A stretch of 64,000 nt of DNA, taken from Pseudohongiella sp. GTDB taxonomy: Bacteria; Pseudomonadota; Gammaproteobacteria; Pseudomonadales; Pseudohongiellaceae. The position numbers and the translations under genes were made by a program. The notes beneath the pieces are model-generated. The model worked only from the letters and a program-made list of their open reading frames with translations, searched no databases and was not told the DNA's origin. How positions within the stretch are numbered: the stretch's first letter is position 1; each line of letters begins with the position of its first letter. The DNA lies in NCBI GenBank assembly GCA_030651695.1, contig JAUSCD010000012.1:310001-374000 (forward strand), given 5' to 3'. Of this stretch, positions 35,601 through 44,920 are shown one piece after another.

Positions 35601-36754
35601 AACGCTTGCGCCAGTACAGGTGACTCAGCTACAACGTTGACACGCATGCCGTCAATGACAGCCTGAATTGGTGACAGACAGATGCGCTCGCCATCCTGCA
35701 ACCCGCCCTGTATCAGCACACGATCATTTTCCAGTCGCATGATATCGACTTCGCGGTACCAGAGCCGATTTTCGGTATCCACTACCAGCACACGATTATT
35801 GCCACGGATCACGTCGCGCGGCAGTGCAATAATGTTGTCCACCTGGCGCCCATGAACAGAGGCTTGCACATACAAGCCTACCGGTAATGGAATCTCCGAA
35901 GCATTCTGGTCAACACGGACAATCGCCTGCACTGAGTTGCTGGCAACATCGATACTGGCTTCCATGCGAACCAGGCGACCTTCCCAATGCTGAATGCTGT
36001 CGCCCAGACGCCCACTGATCATTACTTTAGGGGCGATGTCTGTCGGAAGCTCACCGCGCACACCCAGTGGGATGTCAAGATAGGACAACTGATTCAGTGC
36101 CAATGGCAGGCGCACTTCCACTTCATCTGCGCTCAGCAGCACGGCCAGTGCCTGACCGCGACCCACGTGCTGCCCCAGATCGATACTGGTACTTTCCACA
36201 ATGGTGGCAAAGGGCGCACGTATCTCACTTCGGCGCAGATCCAGCTCGGCCTGATTGACAGCGCCTCGTGCATCACGGACACGGCCGGCAGTATTATCAG
36301 CCTGACGCTGCAGATCTCTCAGCTGCGACTCGCTGATCAGCCTTTGAGTCGCCAGCGTGCTGTTACGCTCCAACTCTTCAGTGGCGTGCCTGGCGTCAGT
36401 TTCAGCCTGTGCCAAAGTCGACTTTGCACGCTCAAGGGCTGTTTCGTAGTCTGTGCTGTCAATACGCAGAATAACTTCGTCCGCAGCAAAATAGCCTCCC
36501 GCACGCAAGGACGGCGACACCCAGGACACCGGACCAGTTGCGGCAGCGGACAAACTGACACGCCGACTGGCCTGAACTCGCCCCTGAGAATTAACATCCA
36601 GCTGTATCGACTGCGATCTGACCGGAGTTACCCGCACGCTGGCTACCGCCTGTTCCGGCGGAACCGCCTCAAGACGCTGAGGTGTTCTGATCAGGACAAC
36701 AAAAACCAGCACAGCACCTAACAATATAGCGAGCGGCATAATCAAGCGTTTCAA
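35597..36754 (-). CDS. RND periplasmic adaptor (membrane fusion protein)
   Basis: Adaptor for the downstream RND permease, 385 residues. It has an N-terminal membrane anchor (residues 3-23), a barrel-sandwich half (VSWVSPSLRAGGYFAADEVILRI-like, about 75-97), and a helical hairpin (about 105-165). The second half is RAPFATIVESTSIDLGQHVGRG, followed by beta-barrel and MP domains. The start is TTG at 36754 with AGGTGAG upstream, and the stop overlaps the permease start as ATGA. It is the first gene of the two-gene unit. Confidence 0.9.
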   Translation of the reverse strand: MKRLIMPLAILLGAVLVFVVLIRTPQRLEAVPPEQAVASVRVTPVRSQSIQLDVNSQGRVQASRRVSLSAAATGPVSWVSPSLRAGGYFAADEVILRIDSTDYETALERAKSTLAQAETDARHATEELERNSTLATQRLISESQLRDLQRQADNTAGRVRDARGAVNQAELDLRRSEIRAPFATIVESTSIDLGQHVGRGQALAVLLSADEVEVRLPLALNQLSYLDIPLGVRGELPTDIAPKVMISGRLGDSIQHWEGRLVRMEASIDVASNSVQAIVRVDQNASEIPLPVGLYVQASVHGRQVDNIIALPRDVIRGNNRVLVVDTENRLWYREVDIMRLENDRVLIQGGLQDGERICLSPIQAVIDGMRVNVVAESPVLAQAL

Positions 36755-36914
36755 TTGGACTCACCTGCAGAAGATTAGAACAGTTGTTCGGTAAAAAGCG
36801 TTAGAACATCATAAACTTGAGGCATTCTGTCATCTGTTGGATACGCATAATATGACGATCAGATCACCCGAACGCTTTGTGCGCCGAATGTGTTACGAAT
36901 TTGCACATTTTTGC

Positions 36915-36953
36915 GAAAAAAACAAATGCTTTCTGCCCGAAAGGACAGAAAGC
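36915..36953 (-). terminator. Intrinsic terminator behind the NylB-like hydrolase gene
   Basis: GCTTTCTG and CAGAAAGC (outer stem, with CC/GG continuing after one mismatch around GAAA) span 36928-36953. On the minus strand the stem is followed by ATTTGTTTTTTT. It lies about 57 bases after the stop at 37010. The rest of 36755-37009 shows nothing else I can support. Confidence 0.75.
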
Positions 36954-37009
36954 CAAGTCGGTAGCAGGTATGCAGGGCTTGTTGCCTGTTTATTGGGAGG
37001 GGCTGCAGT

Positions 37010-38257
37010 TCAAAACGAAGCCTCAATCGCCTTGAACAGTGCATCGCGATGAGTCGCAAAGCGAGCGCCAGTAGCCTGAGGCCAGGCGCCCTGCACAACA
37101 ATAATGAGGTCTTCAGCCGGGTTGAAATAGATACCCTGGCCGAATATGCCGCTGGCACGGTAGGTGCCGTCACCATTGAGCCACCAAAGATAGCCGTAGT
37201 TATCACTGCCCGGTGACGCCTGTGTGGAATCTTTCATCCAGTTCTGCGGCAGTATCCCGGTACCATCCGGCAGCACGCCATTGCTCATGGCAAACATGGC
37301 CAGGCGGCCCCAGTCGCGTAAAGTGGCTGAAATACAACAGCCCCCAAGCTCTCCGGCATTGGGGCCGTGACTGATCCAGGTAGCATCACTTTCCATGCCA
37401 TAGGGTTTCCAGATCTTTTCTGTCAGATAAGCGGCAAGATTGTTGCCAATGGCGGCGCGTACGATGGCACCGGCAAGATTGGTTTCACCGGTATTGTAGT
37501 TGAAGCGCTCACCGGGCTCGGCGACTCTGGGTTTGCTACCCATAAACTGCATCAGTTGCAGCATGTCATTGGGAGAGGTGGCAACATCAGATTGCGGGTC
37601 AGCGTAGTTCTCATCCCATGCGGTGCCCGACGCCATCTGCAACACATGACGTACGCGCACACCATCGTAAGACGAGCCCTTTAACTGCGGCAAATAGTCG
37701 GTGACCATGTCTTCCACGCTGCCTATATAGCCATCAGTGATCGCGGCGCCGGTCAGCATAGACACCACCGACTTGGTCATGGAGAACGATACCCACAGAT
37801 GGTCTTCACGGTTACCCAGACCATAGGCTTCGTGCGCAATCTCTCCGTTTTTTAATACCAGCAGACCAGCGACGTGATTGTGGCGCATGAAGTCCTGCAG
37901 TGAATACTGCTGACCATCAACACTGTAGGCCAGATTTGAATAATCGACCGGCGCTTTGGGCAATACCCTGACATTTTCACCACGATTGATGTACCGCACC
38001 GGGCTTAACAGCGAAATATTACGGAATCCTGCTATCTGCTGATCTCCGGACCAAAACAGAATACTGCCGTCACGTGGCAGGTTTTGAATATCCTGTGCCG
38101 GGTCCAGCCAACGATTGGGTAGTTCGGATTCCGGTTGGGCAACCGCGCTGGTCGCCAGCACAACGGATAGCAAACAAACTGAAAGTTTAAGAAAAGTATC
38201 GCTTATTGCTACTGTTCCGTATGACAAAAAAGCCTGCCTGCATTTTGTTATTTTCAT
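37010..38257 (-). CDS. Exported serine hydrolase, NylB/beta-lactamase family
   Basis: Beta-lactamase-fold amidohydrolase or esterase, 415 residues. Catalytic SxxK is SMTK in VSFSMTKSVVSML, the Tyr motif is YNTGETNLAG, and GGCCISATLRDWGRLAMF plus YGYLWWLN match 6-aminohexanoate-dimer-hydrolase-like proteins. A signal sequence ends at VLATSAVAQ but is preceded by an unusually long 24-residue N-region, so export start may be later. GGAGCGG precedes the ATG. Nylon-oligomer hydrolysis should not be assumed; carboxylesters are the common substrates. Confidence 0.85.
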   Translation of the reverse strand: MKITKCRQAFLSYGTVAISDTFLKLSVCLLSVVLATSAVAQPESELPNRWLDPAQDIQNLPRDGSILFWSGDQQIAGFRNISLLSPVRYINRGENVRVLPKAPVDYSNLAYSVDGQQYSLQDFMRHNHVAGLLVLKNGEIAHEAYGLGNREDHLWVSFSMTKSVVSMLTGAAITDGYIGSVEDMVTDYLPQLKGSSYDGVRVRHVLQMASGTAWDENYADPQSDVATSPNDMLQLMQFMGSKPRVAEPGERFNYNTGETNLAGAIVRAAIGNNLAAYLTEKIWKPYGMESDATWISHGPNAGELGGCCISATLRDWGRLAMFAMSNGVLPDGTGILPQNWMKDSTQASPGSDNYGYLWWLNGDGTYRASGIFGQGIYFNPAEDLIIVVQGAWPQATGARFATHRDALFKAIEASF

Positions 38258-38300
38258 GGCCGCTCCGCTCGAAGAATAAACCGTGAACCAGACTACTCCA

Positions 38301-39785
38301 TCATTGCCATTCCTGCCACTGCAAGCCGGTCACGCGACCTGAATCGCCCTTATAATTTCCAAACCAGGTTTCAATGATGCTGGTAATGCCAGGAAATTTT
38401 TGATTCAGCTCAGCCAATGAGTGCACGTCTGCATAAACAGGGTCGTCAGTGAGGACCGCGAGCAGTTTGTCGTCTTTCTCGCCATTATCAACCATCACAA
38501 GATTGGCAAGCACACGAACACTTACCGATGCGCCACGTGGCAGGGCAGCACCCAAGACCAGAACATCAAGAGGATCGCCGTCTCCGCCTTCTTCTCGCGG
38601 CGCGAGTGTGCCAGGTAATGCGCCATAGTTGACCGGATACGGCAGGTATTGAATAGATCTCAGACGTGTAGCTCCGGAATCAGAAACAGGGTCTTTCTCA
38701 CGTTCCCATTCCAGCAACCCAGGGTGCTCTTTGTCCATCTGCCACTTCTGCACACTGCCAGCAGGAATTTCAATCACTGCGGTAAGGGCACCAGCTGGCT
38801 GGACAAGATCAAGAATGCTAGCGCGATCGCTAAAAACACCCAGCTCAGAACAGCCTCCTGCCACTGAACGCGCAGCCAATGCCAGTGCCAGTCGCCCGGG
38901 CTCACCGTCATCGCACAGCAGTTCTGCAATATCTTTTATTTTATCCGTTGCAAGCCGCCCCATGGCATCAGGTCCTTCACCTTCAGGACCTATGGCCGTT
39001 GCTGCTGGCAACGCCAGCATATGCCCACTCAGGCGCTCCAGCCAGCGCAGATAGGCCATTGGCGAATCCAGCGCGGGCACCCGCAGATGAGGCTGACTGC
39101 GGATATGCTGGGCCCAGTAAAACTCGGCAAAAGGCATCGCTGGCTGCGGTCGTTGCCAGATCAGATCACGGAGAAAGTACATGGCGGCGCGGTATGGATC
39201 ATTGGCCAGTGCTTCGCGCCCGAATCGCGCCGGAATCCGCTGACTGTCGATGGGCAGTCCCTCCGCGTTGTATAACCACGTAAGATTACTGTCTTGTAAC
39301 CATTGCCAGAACTCAGTGGGACTCAGTTGCGAGCGATCATGGGTAACCACCACTGCAACCTCAAGATCGGGGCCGAGCAAGTCAAAATCCTGAAATATAC
39401 TGAAGGTATGATGCCCGTCAGTCAGGTAAAGTCGTCCGCCTGGCCCTCTGACTGCTGTTTTCATGTCCTGTGGGCGGGTGCCAACAATATCTCCGGCGCT
39501 GCAACTGAAGCTGGCGGAATCACGGGGACTTGATTGCGGGCTGAAGCTGGCCTTGTCACCCTGGCCGCGGTTCTCGCAGAGATCATCAAATAATTTTTGC
39601 TGATCGATGCGATAACGCTGTAGCGTATAGTTGACCTGATCATGTGCGATATAAGCCTGTGTAGGATGCAAGGCGCTGATCGGAACCAATGCAATTTCAG
39701 GTTTCTGTGCAAGGTCTGTTTGCGCTAGCACGAGCGGCTGAAAACTGATGACACTTAACAATATGCAAAAACTTCGTTTGAACAT
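38301..39785 (-). CDS. Exported fusion: ParB-like (ParBc_2) domain plus inorganic pyrophosphatase
   Basis: A 494-residue exported protein in two parts. After a signal peptide (MFKRSFCILL to LVLAQ), residues about 30-170 resemble the ParB-like nuclease family ParBc_2, with RLYLTDGHHTFSIFQDF and the DGHHT motif near residues 123-127. Residues about 337-494 are a class I inorganic pyrophosphatase: VIEIPAGSVQKWQMDK, YLPYPVNYG, GGDGDPLDVLVL, MVDNGEKDDKLLAV and FGNYKG. Together they supply all the metal and phosphate ligands expected from the E. coli enzyme. ATG 39785 has GGAG upstream; the frame extends to 39845. A secreted PPase is unusual because PPi hydrolysis is normally cytosolic. It diverges from the sirtuin gene, 90 bases between starts. 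Confidence 0.8.
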   Translation of the reverse strand: MFKRSFCILLSVISFQPLVLAQTDLAQKPEIALVPISALHPTQAYIAHDQVNYTLQRYRIDQQKLFDDLCENRGQGDKASFSPQSSPRDSASFSCSAGDIVGTRPQDMKTAVRGPGGRLYLTDGHHTFSIFQDFDLLGPDLEVAVVVTHDRSQLSPTEFWQWLQDSNLTWLYNAEGLPIDSQRIPARFGREALANDPYRAAMYFLRDLIWQRPQPAMPFAEFYWAQHIRSQPHLRVPALDSPMAYLRWLERLSGHMLALPAATAIGPEGEGPDAMGRLATDKIKDIAELLCDDGEPGRLALALAARSVAGGCSELGVFSDRASILDLVQPAGALTAVIEIPAGSVQKWQMDKEHPGLLEWEREKDPVSDSGATRLRSIQYLPYPVNYGALPGTLAPREEGGDGDPLDVLVLGAALPRGASVSVRVLANLVMVDNGEKDDKLLAVLTDDPVYADVHSLAELNQKFPGITSIIETWFGNYKGDSGRVTGLQWQEWQ

Positions 39786-39875
39786 CAGCAAACTCCAACG
39801 CAACTCTGGTGTGCTCTGAAATAGCCCAGAGTACGACAGAGACATGACAATACTGTTACAAAACTGACGTAAACC

Positions 39876-40742
39876 ATGACATCAGCAACGAAACTTGCAG
39901 TACCCAACAACAACAACAACAGCCATGACATGCTGCGAATATTCCTTGAGCAACATCCTGATGTGCTGGTATTGACTGGAGCGGGTATAAGTACCGGATC
40001 CGGCATCCCTGACTACCGCGACAAAGACGGTAATTGGAAACGAAAACAACCCGTACAGCATCAAGACTTTATGCGCAGCCATGAAACACGACAGCGCTAC
40101 TGGGCACGCAGTCTGGTTGGCTGGCCGGTGATGCAGACCGCGCAGCCCAACGACGCCCACTATAGCCTGTCACTGCTGGAACAAAACGGGTACATAAAAC
40201 AGCTGGTTACACAAAATGTTGACCGTCTGCACCAGAAAGCCGGCAGTCACTCTGCAATAGACCTGCATGGCAGAGCAGATGAAGTCATTTGTATGCAGTG
40301 CAGTAAACGCGAGCCACGCGAATTGACACATGCGCGCTGCGCCGCAACCAACCCTGGATTCACTGGCCTGAAGGCCACCGCAGCACCGGACGGCGACGCA
40401 GATCTCGAAATCAATTTCGAAACGTTTGTGGTGCCTGAATGTCCTTCTTGTGGCGGCATACTCAAACCCGATGTGGTGTTTTTTGGCGACAATGTACCGC
40501 GCGCACGCGTTGATAGTGTTTTTAGTGCCTTGCACAACAGCAGCGCACTTCTGGTAATTGGCTCATCGCTGATGGTGTATTCAGGATTTCGTTTTGCACG
40601 CGAAGCGCATCTGAAGAAAAAGCCGTTGCTGATTCTTACACAAGGTAAAACCCGGGCTGATGATATTGCATCTGTCAAAATTGATGCCGAGATTGTTGAA
40701 ACATTGGCCAGAGCGACTCAGGCTCTGACCAGCGCTTCTTAA
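39876..40742 (+). CDS. Sir2-family NAD+-dependent protein deacylase (SIRT4-like, class II)
   Basis: Sirtuin of 288 residues. The NAD site is LVLTGAGISTGSGIPDYRD (G35-A-G-I-S39), TQNVDRLHQKAG follows, and the catalytic histidine is H131 in DLHGRADE. Zinc cysteines are C139/C142 and C189/C192. FFGDNVP and LVIGSSLMVYSGFR complete the fold. The block order fits the class II/SIRT4 group, whose members remove lipoyl, biotinyl or other acyl groups as well as acetyl. An (AAC)5 run codes for five Asn near the N-terminus (residues 11-15). No clear SD precedes the ATG; ATG 39930 is an alternative. Confidence 0.9.
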   Translation: MTSATKLAVPNNNNNSHDMLRIFLEQHPDVLVLTGAGISTGSGIPDYRDKDGNWKRKQPVQHQDFMRSHETRQRYWARSLVGWPVMQTAQPNDAHYSLSLLEQNGYIKQLVTQNVDRLHQKAGSHSAIDLHGRADEVICMQCSKREPRELTHARCAATNPGFTGLKATAAPDGDADLEINFETFVVPECPSCGGILKPDVVFFGDNVPRARVDSVFSALHNSSALLVIGSSLMVYSGFRFAREAHLKKKPLLILTQGKTRADDIASVKIDAEIVETLARATQALTSAS

Positions 40743-40748
40743 TTACGT

Positions 40749-41930
40749 TTACTGCCCGCCAGTGGTTGTAGTGGTTGCACCAGGCGCTGTGCTGCAGTCG
40801 TCGCACATCACATTAAAAATAGTGGCACCGGCTTCAAGACCAGCAAGCCAGTCGATAAATTTGGTGCCATTTACTTCGTATGTGTAAACCTCAGGCCTGA
40901 GCAGAATAGTGTGCATAGTGCCACCTGCCACATAATACCTGAAGCCGGAAACCGCGGCGCTGATCTCTGCGAGATTCTGCTCCAGCAAGGGTTGCAATGA
41001 CTGCACCGGCGTACCACCAAGCGCCAGGAACTGCTTCTGTACATCATCCTCGGCATTATCGTAAGAAGCATAGCGGATGTTGGCATTGTCCTGCGCGGCA
41101 GCGATATAAAGATGATGGAAGCTGAATTCATCTGCCGGAATCGAATTTATGTGCGTCAGATCGGCCACCACACGATCGGTTGCCCAGATATCGTAAGGGC
41201 TGAAATTGGCAAACCCGCGATAACCACCGGACGCATCCCCCAGTTGCGTTACTGCCGCGGCTGGATAATTCTGTGCAATTTTCACTGCATAAAACGGTGA
41301 CGGGATAGAGCCTGCACTCGACCCGGTGACAAAAATCTGCTGCGGGCTGAATACATGAGCAAAAGTCCAGTCCATGGCAGCACTTGCGTTGACCCAGCCA
41401 CGATGCTGCACATGCACAGCGTGTGCGGCATGCCCTTCAAGCGCGGGCGCCTGATGATGCTGTTCCGAGTCGCCAAGATGAACGTCACCGGAGCAGTAGG
41501 GGGCATACACAACTGTGTAATCTGCAAATGGGTTGGTCATCTGATCGAATGCAAGGATCCCGTGGGCACGCGCTGGATCAGTGTTGGTGAGATTGACCTG
41601 ATAACTCGGGCGCAGATCGGTGTCACAATTTGCGCCGTTCCAGCAGGCACCACCACCTTCCAGATAGAACATGAGTTTCCGGGGATCGCCTTGCTTTACA
41701 AAGAATTTGTATTCAGACCCGTCGGAGCAGACTGTGTCGCCTCCGGGCACCATCGTATTCCAGCCGGGTGTCAGATCCGAAAAATCTGCCAATAACGCAG
41801 GCGGCGCCCTGTCGTCGGCAAGCTGCGTCGCCGGCTCAGGCTGGCCGCAGGCGAACAGCAAAGCCAAAAATGCAAACATACTGATTCGTGCAATCCCTGA
41901 CCCGGTATTTTTATTGTTGCTGGCATGCAT
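40749..41930 (-). CDS. Pectinacetylesterase-like lipoprotein (PAE/Notum family)
   Basis: Serine carboxylesterase family that includes plant pectin acetylesterases, animal Notum and bacterial lipoproteins. The oxyanion region is MFYLEGGGACWNGANC and the nucleophile motif is VTGSSAGSIPSPFYA. The start of the enzyme domain is WNTMVPGGDTVCSDGSEYKF. A lipobox LLFAC places the mature protein on a membrane surface. ATG 41930 is preferred because AAGGTGAG lies just upstream; GTG 41939 would fall inside that SD. The C-terminus is a Thr-rich tail (TTTTTGG). Substrate could be an acylated polysaccharide or a polyester. Confidence 0.8.
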   Translation of the reverse strand: MHASNNKNTGSGIARISMFAFLALLFACGQPEPATQLADDRAPPALLADFSDLTPGWNTMVPGGDTVCSDGSEYKFFVKQGDPRKLMFYLEGGGACWNGANCDTDLRPSYQVNLTNTDPARAHGILAFDQMTNPFADYTVVYAPYCSGDVHLGDSEQHHQAPALEGHAAHAVHVQHRGWVNASAAMDWTFAHVFSPQQIFVTGSSAGSIPSPFYAVKIAQNYPAAAVTQLGDASGGYRGFANFSPYDIWATDRVVADLTHINSIPADEFSFHHLYIAAAQDNANIRYASYDNAEDDVQKQFLALGGTPVQSLQPLLEQNLAEISAAVSGFRYYVAGGTMHTILLRPEVYTYEVNGTKFIDWLAGLEAGATIFNVMCDDCSTAPGATTTTTGGQ

Positions 41931-42111
41931 GGAACTCACCTTTTAATCTGTCTTGTAGTCTGTCTGTTGTGTGCGGATTTTACGGTTGTCTCCCCACTAT
42001 TATTAACATACGATCGTGGGCAGCAACAGTGTCATCCGGCACTCAGAATACATCACGCAAACAAATACAAACCATTCACTGCTTTGATAAAGATAACAGG
42101 TGAACAGCTTT

Positions 42112-42432
42112 ATGCCCCGCATTACCCTGATTGAACACAACGGCACAGAACACACAATTGATGCAAAAAACGGCGACTCCGTGATGACAACGGCAATCAG
42201 GAACATGGTGCCGGGCATAGACGCAGACTGCGGCGGAGCCTGTTCCTGCGGTACTTGCCACGTATTTGTTGATCCGGCCTGGGTGGACAAAGTTGGTGAG
42301 GCAGGCCCTTTTGAAGAGCCCATGCTGGATCTGAATCCGGAACGCGCACAAAACTCCCGACTATCGTGTCAGATTGATATCAGCGATGAACTTGACGGGT
42401 TGGTTGTCCGCCTGCCCGAGTTTCAGTTCTGA
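42112..42432 (+). CDS. [2Fe-2S] ferredoxin, adrenodoxin/putidaredoxin type
   Basis: Electron carrier of 106 residues. Cluster ligands follow the vertebrate-type pattern C40-X5-C46-X2-C49 and C86 ([15 protein letters not shown] and SRLSCQI). The C-terminus LPEFQF resembles P450-partner ferredoxins. ATG 42112 follows AGGTGA; a GTG at 42100 lies within that SD. It is 33 bases upstream of the CYP153 gene, so it is almost certainly the redox partner of that P450. No ferredoxin reductase gene is adjacent. Confidence 0.93.
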   Translation: MPRITLIEHNGTEHTIDAKNGDSVMTTAIRNMVPGIDADCGGACSCGTCHVFVDPAWVDKVGEAGPFEEPMLDLNPERAQNSRLSCQIDISDELDGLVVRLPEFQF

Positions 42433-42465
42433 TCAGGGCATTCTGCAATCAGCACAGAGGAAATT

Positions 42466-43722
42466 ATGGAAACTGTTGTCAGCAAACATACCAGCCGCAG
42501 TCTTGTTGGCCGCGATCCCTGGACCATTCCTTTGGAAGAAATAGATCTGGCACATCCCGGCATCTGGCAGGCCAACGAATACCTGCCGTTTCTGGCGCGC
42601 CTGCGTCGCGATGAGCCTGTACACTATTGTGCAAACTCCGCAGTGGGACCCTACTGGTCGGTGACGCGCTATCAGGACATCATGACCATGGAAGCGGCGC
42701 CACACATATTTTCCTCCGAGCCCACTATCGGGATAGTCGATGTGCTGCCGCAATATACATTGCCCATGTTTATTGCCATGGATCCTCCAAAGCACGACGA
42801 TCAACGCAAAACTGTCCAAGGAGTGGTAGCACCACAGAATCTTAAGAATCTTGAGGGCCTGATACGTCAGCGTGTGATCACCATTCTGGAGTCACTGCCA
42901 CAAGGCGCGACCTTTAATTGGGTCGATCTCGTTTCGCGCGAACTGACTACACAAATGCTGGCCACTTTGTTTGATTTCCCTTTTGAGGAGCGACACAAAC
43001 TTACCTACTGGTCTGATGTTGCCACGGCAATTCCGGGTGCAGGCCTGGTTAACAGTTATGAGGAAAGTTTTGAAATTCTTAAAGAGTGCCTGGCCTATTT
43101 TATGCGGCTATGGCAAGAACGGGCTGCCAGGGAACCCGGCAACGATCTGATCTCAATGCTGGCGCATGGCGAAGCAACCCGCAACATGCCACCTATGGAG
43201 TTTCTCGGCAATCTGGTGTTGCTGATCGTAGGCGGTAACGACACGACCCGTAACTCAATTACCGGTGGCGTGCTGGCACTGAATGAAAATCCGCAGGAGT
43301 ATCAGAAACTGCGTGAGAACCCCGCACTGATCCCATCCATGGTGTCAGAAATTGTGCGCTGGCAAACGCCACTGGCATATATGCGTCGGACCGCCAAAGT
43401 TGATACGGAACTGGGCGGGAAGAAAATTAAAGCCGGTGACAAGTTACTGATGTGGTATGCATCTGCAAACCAGGATGAAGAAGCGATAGAGCGCCCCGGC
43501 GAATTTATAATCGACAGGCCGCGTGTACGCCAGCATTTGTCGTTTGGCACGGGCATTCACCGCTGTATGGGAAACCGTCTTGCAGAGATGCAGCTGCGCG
43601 TGCTCTGGGAAGAAATCCTGCCACGCTTTGAAAAAATAGAAGTGATGGGTGAACCAACACGGATTTATTCCAGCTTCGTGAAAGGCTACACCGAGCTGCC
43701 TGTCAGAATTATTCCGCGATAA
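42466..43722 (+). CDS. Cytochrome P450, CYP153-type alkane hydroxylase
   Basis: Soluble class I P450 of 418 residues. The haem-ligand loop is FGTGIHRCMGNRLAE (Cys 367), the I-helix oxygen-activation motif is LIVGGNDTTRN and the ExxR is in SEIVRWQ. The blocks PMFIAMDPPKHDDQRKTVQ, LATLFDFPFEERHKLTYWSD and ITGGVLALNENPQEYQKLRE correspond closely, from memory, to CYP153A enzymes. Those hydroxylate the terminal carbon of medium-chain alkanes or fatty acids. The ferredoxin gene is directly upstream; the usual reductase and AraC regulator are not in view. The end overlaps the convergent S41 peptidase gene by 14 bases. Confidence 0.9.
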   Translation: METVVSKHTSRSLVGRDPWTIPLEEIDLAHPGIWQANEYLPFLARLRRDEPVHYCANSAVGPYWSVTRYQDIMTMEAAPHIFSSEPTIGIVDVLPQYTLPMFIAMDPPKHDDQRKTVQGVVAPQNLKNLEGLIRQRVITILESLPQGATFNWVDLVSRELTTQMLATLFDFPFEERHKLTYWSDVATAIPGAGLVNSYEESFEILKECLAYFMRLWQERAAREPGNDLISMLAHGEATRNMPPMEFLGNLVLLIVGGNDTTRNSITGGVLALNENPQEYQKLRENPALIPSMVSEIVRWQTPLAYMRRTAKVDTELGGKKIKAGDKLLMWYASANQDEEAIERPGEFIIDRPRVRQHLSFGTGIHRCMGNRLAEMQLRVLWEEILPRFEKIEVMGEPTRIYSSFVKGYTELPVRIIPR

Positions 43723-44917
43723 GTTGCAGAGCCCGCTCGAGAACAGGATCCTGACCATTACAGTGCTCACGGCACGGTAACACCTCGATATCAGGTGCTA
43801 CTCCAACACCCTCTATCTCGCCTGTGCCCGGTGTCGGGAAGGTATTAACTGCCACATATAAAAAGTACCGGTCATTCAGCAAACGGTTCATTCTTCCCGC
43901 CAGATAATATCCAGCCGTTGTTGAACCAAGCAACGTGCCCAGTTGATCGCGACGAACAACACCGGCTAATAATTCTTTACCACTGCGAACGGTATCGTCG
44001 ATCAGAAAATAAACCGGAATCGGCCGCTGCGCCAACATAAACCGGATCGAGGCCAGATACTCTTCGCTGGTGCCACCAAAACCACCTCGCAGATCGACAA
44101 TCAACGCATCGGCTTCGGCAACAGTAAAGCGTTCAATGGCTGCCTGAAAATCCTGTTGAATCTGATCACGTGCTGCCCAGATACGATAGTATGCGACCGA
44201 TTTTTCGCCGGCGCGGCTGTCAACACTAAAAGTCTGCGCTGATGCTGCAGAGGCATCAACAAACGCACGCATGATACTCTGCACTGGTGCCGTCACACTG
44301 AGGGTGCGGGATGTATTGCCATCAGAGGAGATCTCCAGCTGATTGTCTCCTTCAACAAATGCTGTCGGTGCAAACGGTTTTCCATTAAGGCTGATCAGCT
44401 CATCACCCGCTCTGATACCACCCTGCTCAGCAGATGACCCATTCAGCACATATGTGGCAAACCAGGCATTGTCGTGCCGGGTAGCCCAGATTCCGGGAAA
44501 CGGCAAGGTATAACCATCAAGACCATCGAAGTGAAATAAGGAGTTCAGCCCCCAGTAATCCAGATCCTGCGGTGAATAGACTGCAGTGTGGCTGGCTTCA
44601 AGACGTGACAGAAGAGCGTTGACGCGTTGAGTAACAGCATCAGGAGAATCGTCACATTCAGTAGACTCGACCGCATCTGCCACCTCAGAGGACCAGTTCA
44701 GACCGTTAAAACTGCGGTCGTAAAACTGCTCAGTTACTACACTGAGTATGACACTGGTATCTATCAATGGCTGACAACTATCATCCGAAGAAGCGGATTG
44801 CGCAAATGCCGGCGCAGAAGACAACATCAGCAACACCGGCACTGAAGCAGCCAACAGACAGGCAAAGATCAAACGAAAAAATCCCGGCCGGCTCACGCGA
44901 CTGCTTCTTGCACTCAT
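43709..44917 (-). CDS. Exported S41-family peptidase (C-terminal processing protease-like) with PDZ domain
   Basis: A 402-residue protein with a signal peptide (residues about 14-40 ending APAFAQ). A PDZ-like segment (SSAEQGGIRAGDELISLNGKPF) and an S41 core follow: DALIVDLRGGFGGTSEEYL and VYFLIDDTVRSGKELLAGVV, where the Ser of RSGKE is the likely nucleophile. GTLLGSTTAGYY is the downstream family block. Order is N-domain, PDZ, protease, as in Ctp/tricorn-like enzymes. Cysteines near the C-terminus (LPCREHCNG) may form a disulphide. It is four bases from the fabV stop on the same strand, downstream orientation, but separately initiated. Confidence 0.8.
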   Translation of the reverse strand: MSARSSRVSRPGFFRLIFACLLAASVPVLLMLSSAPAFAQSASSDDSCQPLIDTSVILSVVTEQFYDRSFNGLNWSSEVADAVESTECDDSPDAVTQRVNALLSRLEASHTAVYSPQDLDYWGLNSLFHFDGLDGYTLPFPGIWATRHDNAWFATYVLNGSSAEQGGIRAGDELISLNGKPFAPTAFVEGDNQLEISSDGNTSRTLSVTAPVQSIMRAFVDASAASAQTFSVDSRAGEKSVAYYRIWAARDQIQQDFQAAIERFTVAEADALIVDLRGGFGGTSEEYLASIRFMLAQRPIPVYFLIDDTVRSGKELLAGVVRRDQLGTLLGSTTAGYYLAGRMNRLLNDRYFLYVAVNTFPTPGTGEIEGVGVAPDIEVLPCREHCNGQDPVLERALQLIAE

Positions 44918-44920
44918 CTT

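Noticed and set aside
36837-37052. A 71-codon plus-strand frame in the RND/NylB spacer
   Set aside because: No SD and no recognisable pattern. It overlaps the terminator stem and the end of the hydrolase gene.
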